This document shows, piece after piece, positions 33,210 to 41,670 of a stretch of 64,000 nucleotides of DNA. Each line of letters begins with the position of its first letter. Within the stretch, counting starts at the first letter, position 1. Location of the stretch: contig OZ241740.1 in the NCBI GenBank assembly GCA_965200975.1, positions 1,674,001 to 1,738,000 of the forward strand, given 5' to 3'. The notes below the pieces were generated by a model, which was not told where the DNA came from, searched no databases, and worked only from the letters and a program-made list of their open reading frames with translations. Position numbers and translations under genes: made by a program. The stretch is from S5-327 sp965200975. Lineage in GTDB: Bacteria > Chloroflexota > Dehalococcoidia > Lucifugimonadales > Australimonadaceae.

Positions 33210-34160
33210 CTAATCCGCCTCGGGGCCCAGCTGACGGAGTTCGCCGGCGATGCGCTCTGTCGTGATGCCGGCGTTCTCGAGCAGCTGGCCAGCAAGGTCT
33301 TCCATGTTCTCGGACATCGCCTGAAGCAGGCACCCCGTGCTGACCGTGCGCTCGCCGGCGCTGCGGGAGATCCGGGCGGCGCCTTCGATCACCTGCTGGC
33401 AGCGCCGCGTTATGCCGGAACCGCTGGAAGCGAGAGAGCCGCGCCGGTTCATCGAACTCTCGAGTTCGCGGCGCATGGCTGCGGGGTCGCCGCGCAGGTT
33501 GACGATCACCCTAACCGAATGGGAGCGCGGCTCGCGCAGCAGCGCAAGGAGCAGGTGCTCGGCGCCGACGTAGGAATGCTCGAACCGGTGCGCTTCCTCC
33601 TGCATAGCCGAGAGCGCGCGCCAGGCAGGCGCGGTGAACCGCCCGGGGAGTCCGCGCACAGCCGTGCTGCTTACTCGCGGGGCTTGCTGGGGGCGGGCCG
33701 CCTGCTCGTTCACCCACCCGGGGAAGATGCGGCGGAGATCGATGCTGCCAACGACGAGCGCGCCGAGAGCGACCGCGATCACCATGCGTCCGGTTGTCCC
33801 CACCAGGTAGTCCGGCAAGCCCAGGAACGGATCGTGGCCGAACCGTTGCATAGGCGTCAGCAGCAGCGCAAGCATCGGGATCGCCACAAGCAGATAGAGG
33901 AGCCATGCGAAGCGGCGAGTGAAGTACTTCCCCTGGCGCACGACGATCAGAAGAACGCCTCCCGCCAGCACGCCAAGCGCCATAGCGATGAGCGTGGCGA
34001 TATAGGCGTTGGTTGCGGCGAGTCCGGTAGGGAGCGGGCCGTAGCCGAGGGACGATCCCGTCCTGTCGGCGAACCAGGCCGCGCCCAGCACGAACGCCCA
34101 AACGAGGGCGGATGTCAGCAGCGCAAAGAGCACTTGCCATGAGATAGAGCGCTCGGTCAT
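33210..34160 (-). CDS. Membrane protein with a C-terminal Clp N-terminal (Clp_N) domain
   Basis: 316 residues. Four hydrophobic segments lie in the first ~140 residues (about 8-29, 50-72, 85-103, 124-142). After a Pro/Arg linker, residues ~172-310 match the double Clp_N repeat of ClpC/ClpA (FTAPAWRALSAMQEEAHRF, YVGAEHLLLALLRE, then QQVIEGAARISRSAG and STGCLLQAMSE). Clp_N domains recognise substrates or adaptors for AAA+ unfoldases. No ATPase module is present. It could be a membrane-tethered adaptor or decoy for ClpC, which is inference. Transcribed alone on the minus strand. Confidence 0.78.
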   Translation of the reverse strand: MTERSISWQVLFALLTSALVWAFVLGAAWFADRTGSSLGYGPLPTGLAATNAYIATLIAMALGVLAGGVLLIVVRQGKYFTRRFAWLLYLLVAIPMLALLLTPMQRFGHDPFLGLPDYLVGTTGRMVIAVALGALVVGSIDLRRIFPGWVNEQAARPQQAPRVSSTAVRGLPGRFTAPAWRALSAMQEEAHRFEHSYVGAEHLLLALLREPRSHSVRVIVNLRGDPAAMRRELESSMNRRGSLASSGSGITRRCQQVIEGAARISRSAGERTVSTGCLLQAMSENMEDLAGQLLENAGITTERIAGELRQLGPEAD

Positions 34161-34295
34161 ATTCCCCCACTCAAAGGCGGCGCAGACCGCCGGGCATTGG
34201 CTTCGGGCAATTCTACTACATCAGAGCAGGCCGCAACCGCAAGGCAGCGGGCCGCAACTGTTCAGAGTTAATGAGTTGGCGCGCAGGACGCGGTT

Positions 34296-34368
34296 TTGGG
34301 CGCTGGCGCGCCGGCAACGCGTTATTTGGCACCGTGCTATCGCGCTGCCCTTGGGCGCTGGCGCGCCG
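34296..34368 (+). repeat. Direct repeat TTGGGCGCTGGCGCGCCG, two copies
   Basis: The same 18 bases occur at 34296-34313 and 34351-34368, 55 bases apart, in the 350-base gap upstream of fumC. The second copy abuts the 33-base C-rich repeat at 34369. No gene is supported in this gap. Confidence 0.7.
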
Positions 34369-34401
34369 CTGGGAGAGCGTGCGCTCCCCCAGACCCCCTG
34401 G
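34369..34401 (+). repeat. 33-base intergenic repeat, copy A
   Basis: Starts CTGGGAGAGCGTGCGCTCCC and ends CCCAGACCCCCTGG. It matches 57082-57114 at 32 of 33 positions, although the two lie 22 kb apart in unrelated intergenic regions. GGGAGAGCG and CGCTCCC can pair imperfectly. This looks like a dispersed short element rather than coding sequence. Confidence 0.75.
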
Positions 34402-34430
34402 GGATTGATAGGCCGGACGCAGGGGAGGGT

Positions 34431-34458
34431 TTGGCGGGGAGCGTCTGCGAGCGATAAT
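34431..34458 (+). promoter_or_regulatory. Probable fumC promoter
   Basis: TTGGCG (34431-34436) and GATAAT (34453-34458, 5 of 6 to consensus) are 16 bases apart and end 55 bases before the fumC ATG. GCAGGAGCC follows as ribosome binding site. Confidence 0.5.
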
Positions 34459-34513
34459 ATGACGCGCCGGGGGCCCGCCCCTGTCTTATCCTTTTGCAGG
34501 AGCCTTACGCCAG

Positions 34514-35926
34514 ATGACCGAGCGCCAGCAGACACGCATCGAGAAAGACACCATGGGGGAGATGGAAGTCCCCGCCGACGCTTACTGGGGCGCTTCCACC
34601 CAGCGCGCGGTGCTCAACTTCCCCATCAGCAGCCTCCGCTATCCGCCCGACTTCATCCATATGCTTGGCCGCATCAAGGCGGCGGCGGCGCTGGCGAACA
34701 ATGCCCTCGGCTTGCTCGACAGCGAGACGGCCGACGCCGTCATCGCGGCTGCGAACGAGGTGGTCGAGGGGAAGTGGGACGCGCATTTTGTGGTGGACCT
34801 GTTCCAGACAGGCTCCGGCACTTCGACGAACACGAACGCCAACGAGGTGATCGCCCGCCGGGCCCGCGAGCTTGCTCCGGGCGTCAACGTCCACCCCAAC
34901 GACCATGTCAATATGGCGCAGTCGTCCAATGACGTTATCCCCACTGCGAGCCACCTCGCCGCCGCGTACGCGCTGCGCAACGAGCTCATTCCCGCGCTGC
35001 AGCAGGCGCGCGCGACGCTTGCCGCCAAGTCGGAAGCGTTTTGGGAGATCATCAAGACAGGCCGCACGCACCTTCAGGACGCGACGCCGATACGCCTGGG
35101 CCAGGAGTTCGCGGGGTATGCGAGCCAGCTGGAGCTGTCGGAGGCCCGGTTGGCGCCGCACGCGGACGCGCTATGCGAGGTTGCGCTCGGCGGCACCGCC
35201 GTGGGCACGGGCATCAACGCCCACGAGGAGTTCGCGGCCCGCGCCTGCGCCCTGCTCGCCGATGAGCTTGGCCTGCCCGTTCGCGAGACTGCCCACCATT
35301 TCCAGGCGCAGGGCGCGCAGGACGCGATGCTCGCAGCCAGCGGGGCAGTCCGCGGAACGGCTGTCGCGCTGCAAAAGATCGCCAACGACCTGCGATGGCT
35401 GTCGTCCGGCCCGCGGGCGGGACTTGCCGAACTCGAGCTGCCCACCGTGCAGCCGGGGTCGTCGATAATGCCGGGCAAGGTGAACCCCGTTATACCGGAG
35501 TCAGTCGTGCAAGTAGTGTGTCAGGTGATCGGGAACGATGCGGCAGTGTCCGCCGCCGCCCAGGGAGGCTACCTCGAGCTCAACACCTACTGGCCGGTTG
35601 CCGCCTACAACCTGCACCAGTCGATCACGCTGCTGGCGTCGGCCACGTCCAACTTCGAGGAGCAGTGCCTGCGAGGAGTCAAGGCGACGAGCAAAGGGCC
35701 CGACATGGTGGAGCAGGGTTTGATGATGGCCACGGGCCTTACGCCGGCGATCGGCTACGACAAGGCGACGGCAATCGCCAAGGCGGCGGCGGCGCAGGGG
35801 CTGACCATCCGCGAGCTGGCCAAGTCGGAGGCGGGCCTTACGGATGAGCAGCTCGCCGATTTGCTCGACCCTGCGCGAATGACAGCGCCGGGAATCGTGG
35901 AGGGCGCGTCCGGCGGGGGCGGCTAG
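34514..35926 (+). CDS. fumC: Class II fumarate hydratase (fumarase/aspartase superfamily)
   Basis: 470 residues from ATG 34514. Superfamily motifs in order: FQTGSGTSTNTNANEVIA, HPNDHVNMAQSSNDVIPTA, TGRTHLQDATPIRLGQE and the signature GSSIMPGKVNP starting near residue 315, which carries the catalytic serine. It should interconvert fumarate and malate in the TCA cycle. The residues after the signature (VIPESVVQV) and the overall C-terminus are somewhat aspartase-like, so aspartate ammonia-lyase is the alternative; GKVNP rather than AKVNP and the THLQD loop favour fumarase. Confidence 0.87.
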   Translation: MTERQQTRIEKDTMGEMEVPADAYWGASTQRAVLNFPISSLRYPPDFIHMLGRIKAAAALANNALGLLDSETADAVIAAANEVVEGKWDAHFVVDLFQTGSGTSTNTNANEVIARRARELAPGVNVHPNDHVNMAQSSNDVIPTASHLAAAYALRNELIPALQQARATLAAKSEAFWEIIKTGRTHLQDATPIRLGQEFAGYASQLELSEARLAPHADALCEVALGGTAVGTGINAHEEFAARACALLADELGLPVRETAHHFQAQGAQDAMLAASGAVRGTAVALQKIANDLRWLSSGPRAGLAELELPTVQPGSSIMPGKVNPVIPESVVQVVCQVIGNDAAVSAAAQGGYLELNTYWPVAAYNLHQSITLLASATSNFEEQCLRGVKATSKGPDMVEQGLMMATGLTPAIGYDKATAIAKAAAAQGLTIRELAKSEAGLTDEQLADLLDPARMTAPGIVEGASGGGG

Positions 35927-35970
35927 CCGGGCGCCAGCCGGAGCGGGAGGGCGGAACGGAGGTCGAGAGA

Positions 35971-36480
35971 ATGGACTTTGGAATTCAGCTACGCGCCTAC
36001 AAGCCGCAGAAGATTGCGGCTATTCGCGCCAAGACCACCATCGACAAAGTTACGCCGAAAGTGACGCAGCTTCTGCAGGAGACGTCCGACTACCTCGACT
36101 CGGTCGGGGTCAGGCCTGCCGGCCCCGGCGTGGGCGTCTACTACGAAGTGGGCGCTTTCCTCGTCGATGTGCAGGTCGGCTACCCCGTCGACATCGAGGT
36201 TGAGGGGAACGACCGCGTGCGGCCCGGAGAGCTTCCGGGAGGCAAGTGCGCCGTCGCGGTCTACAAGGGCCCGCACAAGGATATCGCCGACGCTCATCGG
36301 GCCGTCCACCAGTGGATGCACACGAACAACATTCAATCAACGGGCGAGCCGACCCGCGAGGTGTACATTAGCGACCTTCGCAGCCTCGGGGACGGGGACG
36401 ACTGCGAGGCTGAGTCGGTCTGGCCCGTCGTGCACGAGACCCGCGCAGAGAAGCGGCGCCAGCTGCGCGCCAAAGCCTGA
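35971..36480 (+). CDS. GyrI-like/AraC effector-binding domain protein
   Basis: 169 residues from ATG 35971 behind GGAGGTCGAGAG. The fold signature of the SOUL/GyrI-like ligand-binding domain is seen: QKIAAIRAKTTIDKV at the start, GVGVYYEVGAFLVDVQVGYPV in the middle, GELPGGKCAVAVYKGPHKDI, and the final REVYISDL with the conserved Glu-Tyr position. No DNA-binding domain is attached. Such stand-alone domains bind small aromatic or drug-like molecules. It lies between fumC and an M20 peptidase and may share their transcript. Confidence 0.72.
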   Translation: MDFGIQLRAYKPQKIAAIRAKTTIDKVTPKVTQLLQETSDYLDSVGVRPAGPGVGVYYEVGAFLVDVQVGYPVDIEVEGNDRVRPGELPGGKCAVAVYKGPHKDIADAHRAVHQWMHTNNIQSTGEPTREVYISDLRSLGDGDDCEAESVWPVVHETRAEKRRQLRAKA

Positions 36481-36498
36481 AGCGCAAGGAGGCGCGTC

Positions 36499-37854
36499 AT
36501 GGATCAGCCCCTCACCGACCACATCGACAGTCAGCTCGAAGAGACTATCAACCAGCTGAAGGAGCTCACTGCACAGCCCAGCATAAGCGCGCAGCGCCTC
36601 GGCGTCCGCGAGTGCGGCGCAATGGTCGTCTCGCTGCTGCGCGACGCCGGGTTCGAGGCCGAACTTGTCCCCACCGCAGACCCCGACTATCCGGGCATCA
36701 TCGCAGAGGCCAAGGGCGCGTCGGACAAGACGCTGCTCTTCTACAACCACTACGACGTTCAGCCGCCCGATCCCCTCGACGAGTGGGAGACTCCGCCGTT
36801 CGAGCCCACGGAGCGCGACGGCTACATCTACGGGCGCGGCATCTCGGACGACAAAGGGCCGCTCGTCGCCCGGCTGGCGGCGGTGCGCGCGCTGCGCGAC
36901 GTTCGGGGCGAGCTGCCCGTAAACATCCGCTGGTGCCTCGAAGGGGCGGAGGAGATCGGCAGCCCCGGCTTTCAGGAGTTCGTCGAGGCCAACGCCGAGC
37001 GCATCGCCGCCGACTACTGCATTTGGGAAGGCGGCGGCGTCAACTGGGACGGGCGGCCTCTGGTGATGCTGGGCGTGAAAGGCCTGCTCTACGTCGAGCT
37101 CGAGTGCCGCTCGGCCAGCACCGACTCCCACTCGTCGTACGCGCCCGTCGTGCCCAACCCTGCGTGGCGGCTGGTTTGGGCGCTCGGCACGCTGAAGGAC
37201 TCGAGCGAGCGCATCGCCCTGCGGGGGTTCTACGACCGCGTCCGGGCAGCGCTGCCGCAAGAGACTGCGGCGATCGAGGGGCTCCCCGACACGTCGCGCG
37301 AGTTCCTGCACGACCTGGGCGTCGATATGGCGGTCGGCGAAGCATCCGGCTACGAGTTCCGCCGGCGCCTGATTATGGACCCCACAGCCAACATCGCCGG
37401 GTTCGGATCCGGCTACACCGGGGAGGGGGCCAAGACGATTCTTCCCGCCGTGGCGCGGGCCAAGATCGACTTCCGTCTCGTGCCGAACCAGAGCCCGGAT
37501 GAGGTGCTTGCGAGTCTGCGGCAACACCTCGACGAGCACGGGTTCAGCGACATCGCCGTCAAGGTGCACAGCGCGGAACATCCGGCGCGCACGTCCATAG
37601 ACGACCCGTTCGTGAAGCAGGTTACCGACACGGCGCGCCGTGTGTACGGCGGCGAGCCGTACATTATGCCGAGCATGACGGGCACGGGGCCGCAGCATCC
37701 GGTGCAGCACATCCTCGGCGTGCCGGTCGCCTCTTGCGGGATCGACTATCCCGGCAACCGCATCCACGCGCCCAACGAGAACATTCGCCGCGACTACTTC
37801 CGGCTGGGCGTTCTCCATACCGCCGAACTCATCGAGGAGCTGGGACGCGCGTAA
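36499..37854 (+). CDS. M20-family metallopeptidase (dipeptidase/deacylase)
   Basis: 451 residues from ATG 36499 behind AAGGAGGC. Zinc ligands and catalytic residues are visible: NHYDVQP (His and Asp), GRGISDDKG (bridging Asp), GAEEIGS (catalytic and metal Glu), then a dimerisation lid domain and the late His in GTGPQHPVQH. Length and the WETPPFEP / IYGRGISDDKGP block resemble the CNDP-like dipeptidase group. It hydrolyses dipeptides or N-acyl amino acids in the cytoplasm; substrate not fixed. Confidence 0.9.
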   Translation: MDQPLTDHIDSQLEETINQLKELTAQPSISAQRLGVRECGAMVVSLLRDAGFEAELVPTADPDYPGIIAEAKGASDKTLLFYNHYDVQPPDPLDEWETPPFEPTERDGYIYGRGISDDKGPLVARLAAVRALRDVRGELPVNIRWCLEGAEEIGSPGFQEFVEANAERIAADYCIWEGGGVNWDGRPLVMLGVKGLLYVELECRSASTDSHSSYAPVVPNPAWRLVWALGTLKDSSERIALRGFYDRVRAALPQETAAIEGLPDTSREFLHDLGVDMAVGEASGYEFRRRLIMDPTANIAGFGSGYTGEGAKTILPAVARAKIDFRLVPNQSPDEVLASLRQHLDEHGFSDIAVKVHSAEHPARTSIDDPFVKQVTDTARRVYGGEPYIMPSMTGTGPQHPVQHILGVPVASCGIDYPGNRIHAPNENIRRDYFRLGVLHTAELIEELGRA

Positions 37855-37950
37855 CCGATCTCTGGCAGAGGCCAAGGGGAGCAGAGGCTCTCGCAGACTG
37901 CCTCCGGCAGCCCTCTGCGAGAGCCTCCGCCGGCAAGGGAACGCAGGACA

Positions 37951-38934
37951 ATGAAATCGCTCGTGCTGGCGCCCTTCTCCGATGCGGGCCTCGCGCGTTT
38001 GCGCGCTCTGGGCGGCGCGATCTATGAGCCGTGGACGGCCACGCAGACGCTATGGGACCCGGAAGAGCTCGGCCTGAGGCTGGGGGCGGAGGGGTGCGGC
38101 GCTCTCGTCGTCGAGGCGGATTTTGTGTTCGAGGAGCTTTTCGCCGCCGCTCCGCAGCTTGAGGTGGTCGCGGTCTGCCGCGGCGCCCTCAACCACGTCG
38201 ACCTCGACGCCGCGGACGCCGCGGGAGTTGTGGTCGTCCACACTCCGGGACGGAATGCGCAGGCCGTGGCCGAGCTGGTCATCGGGCATCTGTTCGCGCT
38301 CGCGCGGCGCGCGCCGGAAGCCGAGCGGTACGTCCGCGAGGGCAAGTGGACGGATCTCACCGAACCCTACACACGGTTTCAGGGCCGCGAGCTGGCCGGC
38401 GCCGCGCTTGGCGTCATCGGGTTCGGCGCCGTTGGGCGCGCCGTCGCGCGTCTGGGGGCCGGCATCGGGATGCGGACGCTCGCCTGCGACCCGTACGTTA
38501 CGGAAGCGGAGGGAGTCGAACTCGTGACGCTCGACGAACTCTTGCGCACGGCGGACTGCGTTACGCTCCAGACGCCCGACACGGCGTCGACCGCCGGCAT
38601 GATGAACGCCGAGCGCATCGCCTCAATGAAGCCGGGAGCGCTGCTCGTCAACGCCGGCTCTCCCTATACGATCGACCACCGCGCGCTTGCCGAGGCAGTA
38701 TCCGAGGGGCGGCTCGGAGGCGCCGCTCTCGACGTCCACGAGACGCAACCGCTCGCTCCCGACTCGCCGCTTCTGGGTCTGCCCAACGTGCTGTTCACGC
38801 CTCACATCGGCGGAGCAACCCGCGAGACTATCGAGCGCCACTCCGCGATGGCGGCGGAAGACATCGAACGGTTCGCGCAAGGCCTTCGTCCCCTCCGCCT
38901 TGCGAACCCGGACGCGTGGGAGCGGCGGCGTTAG
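37951..38934 (+). CDS. D-isomer-specific 2-hydroxyacid dehydrogenase family protein lacking the catalytic Arg
   Basis: 327 residues from ATG 37951. The NAD-binding core has GFGAVGRAVARLG and an acidic residue after beta-2 (ACDPYV). The catalytic Glu (DVHETQPL) and His (FTPHIGGATRE) are present. The loop that normally reads N-x-x-R-G-x-x-V-D, carrying the substrate-binding Arg (Arg240 of SerA), reads NAGSPYTID, so Ser237 replaces the Arg. Substrate handling must differ from lactate or phosphoglycerate dehydrogenases. Its 3' end overlaps the convergent amidohydrolase by 4 bases. Confidence 0.85.
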   Translation: MKSLVLAPFSDAGLARLRALGGAIYEPWTATQTLWDPEELGLRLGAEGCGALVVEADFVFEELFAAAPQLEVVAVCRGALNHVDLDAADAAGVVVVHTPGRNAQAVAELVIGHLFALARRAPEAERYVREGKWTDLTEPYTRFQGRELAGAALGVIGFGAVGRAVARLGAGIGMRTLACDPYVTEAEGVELVTLDELLRTADCVTLQTPDTASTAGMMNAERIASMKPGALLVNAGSPYTIDHRALAEAVSEGRLGGAALDVHETQPLAPDSPLLGLPNVLFTPHIGGATRETIERHSAMAAEDIERFAQGLRPLRLANPDAWERRR

Positions 38935-40064
38935 GAGAGCCGGTAGAGCGCGGCGCAGTTGTCCCACAACACTTTGCGGCGCGTCTCGTCCGGCAGGTCG
39001 ATCTCGAAGAACTCGTCCATTGCGTGGGGGAAGGGGCTATCGGGATGCGGATAGTCGGTCGATATCACCATGAGTCCGTCGCCGTAGGCGGCCATCACAT
39101 CGCGGGCCATCGCCTCGTCGGCCTCCATTGAAACAACGCACTGGCGCAGGAAGTACTCGCTCGGCTCGAGGGGTAGGTCGCTCTCCAGGTACTTCCGGTG
39201 CTGGTCGTCTATGCGGTAGAGGAGCCACGGCAGCCATGAGCAGTTCGCCTCGAGGAAGGCGACGCGCAGCGCGGGGTGGCGTTCGAGAACGCCGGTGATG
39301 GTCAGGCCGGCGAGGGCCGACATCATCTGAGTGGGGAAGCTGAGGGCGTGGGTGAGCGTGCGAGCCGCCGGATGCCGCAAGTACTTGCGGCTGATGTCCT
39401 CGCGGCCCGGGGCGGTGGATGTTCCATGCAGGCAGACGGCGGCGCCGAGCCGCTCGATTTCGCTCCACAGCGGCTCGACTTCGGGATCGTAGAGGAAGCG
39501 TCCGTTCACGGGTTCGGGATGCACGGTTACGCCGACGAACCCGAGTTCGTTGACGACGCGCCGGGCTTCCTCGACGGCGAGATCGATCGCCTGCAGTGGC
39601 AGCAGCGCGACGCCCTTCAGACGTCCCGGGTCGGCATTGCAGTAGTCGCGCATCCAGTCGTTATAGGCTCGGCAGAGAGCGGCGGCGTATTCGGGATCGA
39701 GGTCGTCGAGGCCGAGTATCCAGGTGCCGCCATTGGTGCGGAAGAGCGCCGCGACGTCGACGCCCTCGATGTCCATCGCCTCGAGGGTGGAAGGGGCGTC
39801 GAACCCCTGGCTGAACGCCTTCACTTGAAACGGGGTCTGCTCTTTCTTCTGTTTCAGGGCGGCGTTGGCTTGGGCGAACTCCGGCCACTCGTTCCAGATG
39901 GGGAACACCTGTCCATCGATGACCCAGGTGTCGACGCCGGTAACGTCGCTGCGCCGCATAACGGGCATGCGTGAGCGGAACGGGCCGTCGAGGAAGTCCT
40001 GAAAGAGCGTCGCAGGCTCAATGACGTGGATGTCGCTGTCGAGGATGCGGAAGCCGTTTCTCAT
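38931..40064 (-). CDS. Amidohydrolase_2-family hydrolase/decarboxylase
   Basis: 377 residues from ATG 40064; an in-frame ATG at 40082 is an alternative. The N-terminal metal motif is DSDIHVIEP, CLHGTSTAPGR provides the central His, and STDYPHPDSPFPHAMDEF the C-terminal Asp/His motif. This is the form common in ACMSD-like decarboxylases. It is the fourth member of this family in the window and differs from the others in its longer N-terminal insertion (residues 20-75). Convergent with the dehydrogenase. Confidence 0.86.
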   Translation of the reverse strand: MRNGFRILDSDIHVIEPATLFQDFLDGPFRSRMPVMRRSDVTGVDTWVIDGQVFPIWNEWPEFAQANAALKQKKEQTPFQVKAFSQGFDAPSTLEAMDIEGVDVAALFRTNGGTWILGLDDLDPEYAAALCRAYNDWMRDYCNADPGRLKGVALLPLQAIDLAVEEARRVVNELGFVGVTVHPEPVNGRFLYDPEVEPLWSEIERLGAAVCLHGTSTAPGREDISRKYLRHPAARTLTHALSFPTQMMSALAGLTITGVLERHPALRVAFLEANCSWLPWLLYRIDDQHRKYLESDLPLEPSEYFLRQCVVSMEADEAMARDVMAAYGDGLMVISTDYPHPDSPFPHAMDEFFEIDLPDETRRKVLWDNCAALYRLS

Positions 40065-40188
40065 GCCCGCATCATACCCCATCCGCCGCGCTCCCTCCCC
40101 CGTCGCAACGGTGTAAAGTCAGCCCCATGCTCGATATCAATGACAAGGCCGTCCTCCGAGCGGCGAGCTGCTCCGGCGTTCTGTGACG

Positions 40189-41670
40189 ATGGGCACGGCG
40201 CTGGTGCTCGACCTCGGAAGCAGCCGTATCCGCTGCGTAGTCGTGACGGGCGGGCGCGCTGCGCAAGCCTCGGAAGCCGCCTCGGCGCCCTACCCCGTCG
40301 CAGGAGCGCGTAGCGGAGGGCTGGCGCGCAGCTTCAACCCCGCGCTGTTGCGCGCGCGGCTGCTCGGAGCGCTGGCGCAGGGCGCCCGCGCGGCGGGGCC
40401 GGCCAACGTCGAAACTGTGGCGGTCGTCGCCCAGCGAGGGGCCGCCTGCTTCCTCGACGCCGAACTACGCACGATATACGCGGGGCCGCAGACCGACCTG
40501 CGCGCAGTGTTCACGGGCGCGGCGCTCGATGAGCAGCGCGGCGAACGCGCGCACGCTGTGACCGGACATCTGCCGTCGATGCTCTTCGTCCCGGCCAAGC
40601 TGCAGTGGTGGGCGGAGAACCGTCCTCGCGAAGCCGCGCGCATCGCAAAGGCGTGCGGTCTCGACGCGTGGGCTGCTCTGCAGCTTGCCGGGTCGCTCGT
40701 CGAAACGCCTCACGGGCTGGCCGAGCTTGGCCTTCTGGACGTAGCGGAGCGGAAGCCCGCGCTCGGGCTACTGAGCGAACTCGAGACGCCGCCCGGCATT
40801 ATCCCTTGCGTCGCGCCGCCCGGCGCCGCTGCCGGCAGGCTCACGCCGGAGGCTGCGCAGGCGACTGGCCTGCCCGCTACAGTCGAAGTGCGGGTCGCAG
40901 GCCCGGACGCCCAGGCCGCAGCCGTCGGGAGCGGGGCTGTAGACGACGGCGCCGTGTCGATCGCCGCAGGGTGGAGCGCTCCGGTGCAGGCGACGACGCC
41001 GGCGCCCGTCTTCGACTCCCGCTGCCGGACGTGGACGACTCTGCACGCCGTGGGCGGCAAATGGGTCGCCGAGGCGAACGCCGGCGACGCCGGGCGAGCG
41101 GTCGACGCTCTGCGCCGGCTACTGGGGCCGCGCCTGACGGCTGCCCGGTTCGACGCGCTGGCGGCGGCGTCCGCCGGAGAGGCGGCGCCCGTCGTTGCGG
41201 CCTTCCTCGGCCCGCGGGCGCTCGATCTGTCGCGTCCGGGCATGACTATGGGCGGGTTGCTTACTGCGGCGCCGGTCACGCTCGACGGGCTCGACCGCGG
41301 GGCCGTCGCGCGGGCGGCGCTGGAGAATGCGGCGTTCGCCATGCGGGAGAGCCTTGCGCTCGCGCGGTTGCTCCCCGGGACTCCGCACGGCAGCGTCGCG
41401 CTGTCGGGCGGGATGGGCGAGAGCCCGGTGTTCGCGCAGATGCTGGCCGACGCGCTTGGCGAACCGGTGCGGACGCGCCGCAAGGCGACGGCCGCCGGCG
41501 CCGCCCTGATCGCGACGACGCCGGCCCGGGAGCTTCCGGCGCGCTCGGCGGAGGCAGCCGCTTACGGCGAAGCCGTCGAACCCAGCGCCGGCGCGGCGGA
41601 GATGAACGAGCGGTTCGAGCAGTGGCTCCGGATCAGAGAGCGGCTCGACGCTCTGGCCGAGGAGCTGTGA
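40189..41670 (+). CDS. FGGY-family carbohydrate kinase
   Basis: 493 residues from ATG 40189; GTG 40183 two codons upstream is also possible. N-terminal ATP-binding phosphate-1 motif LVLDLGSSRIRC, a second-domain start near residue 250 (GAVSIAAGWSAPV), and the FGGY signature region ALSGGMGESPVFAQMLADALGEPV in two parts (SGGMGESPVF; RRKATAAGAALIA). The family phosphorylates xylulose, ribulose, fuculose, glycerol and similar. The sugar-binding segment is divergent, so the substrate is open. It heads a kinase-MFS-aldolase-epimerase run suggestive of a pentose or deoxy-sugar route. Confidence 0.83.
   Translation: MGTALVLDLGSSRIRCVVVTGGRAAQASEAASAPYPVAGARSGGLARSFNPALLRARLLGALAQGARAAGPANVETVAVVAQRGAACFLDAELRTIYAGPQTDLRAVFTGAALDEQRGERAHAVTGHLPSMLFVPAKLQWWAENRPREAARIAKACGLDAWAALQLAGSLVETPHGLAELGLLDVAERKPALGLLSELETPPGIIPCVAPPGAAAGRLTPEAAQATGLPATVEVRVAGPDAQAAAVGSGAVDDGAVSIAAGWSAPVQATTPAPVFDSRCRTWTTLHAVGGKWVAEANAGDAGRAVDALRRLLGPRLTAARFDALAAASAGEAAPVVAAFLGPRALDLSRPGMTMGGLLTAAPVTLDGLDRGAVARAALENAAFAMRESLALARLLPGTPHGSVALSGGMGESPVFAQMLADALGEPVRTRRKATAAGAALIATTPARELPARSAEAAAYGEAVEPSAGAAEMNERFEQWLRIRERLDALAEEL

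Noticed and set aside
40605..41669. N-terminal extension of the MFS frame through the FGGY kinase gene
   Set aside because: The extension is an Arg-rich shadow frame; the transporter starts at ATG 41670, overlapping the kinase stop.
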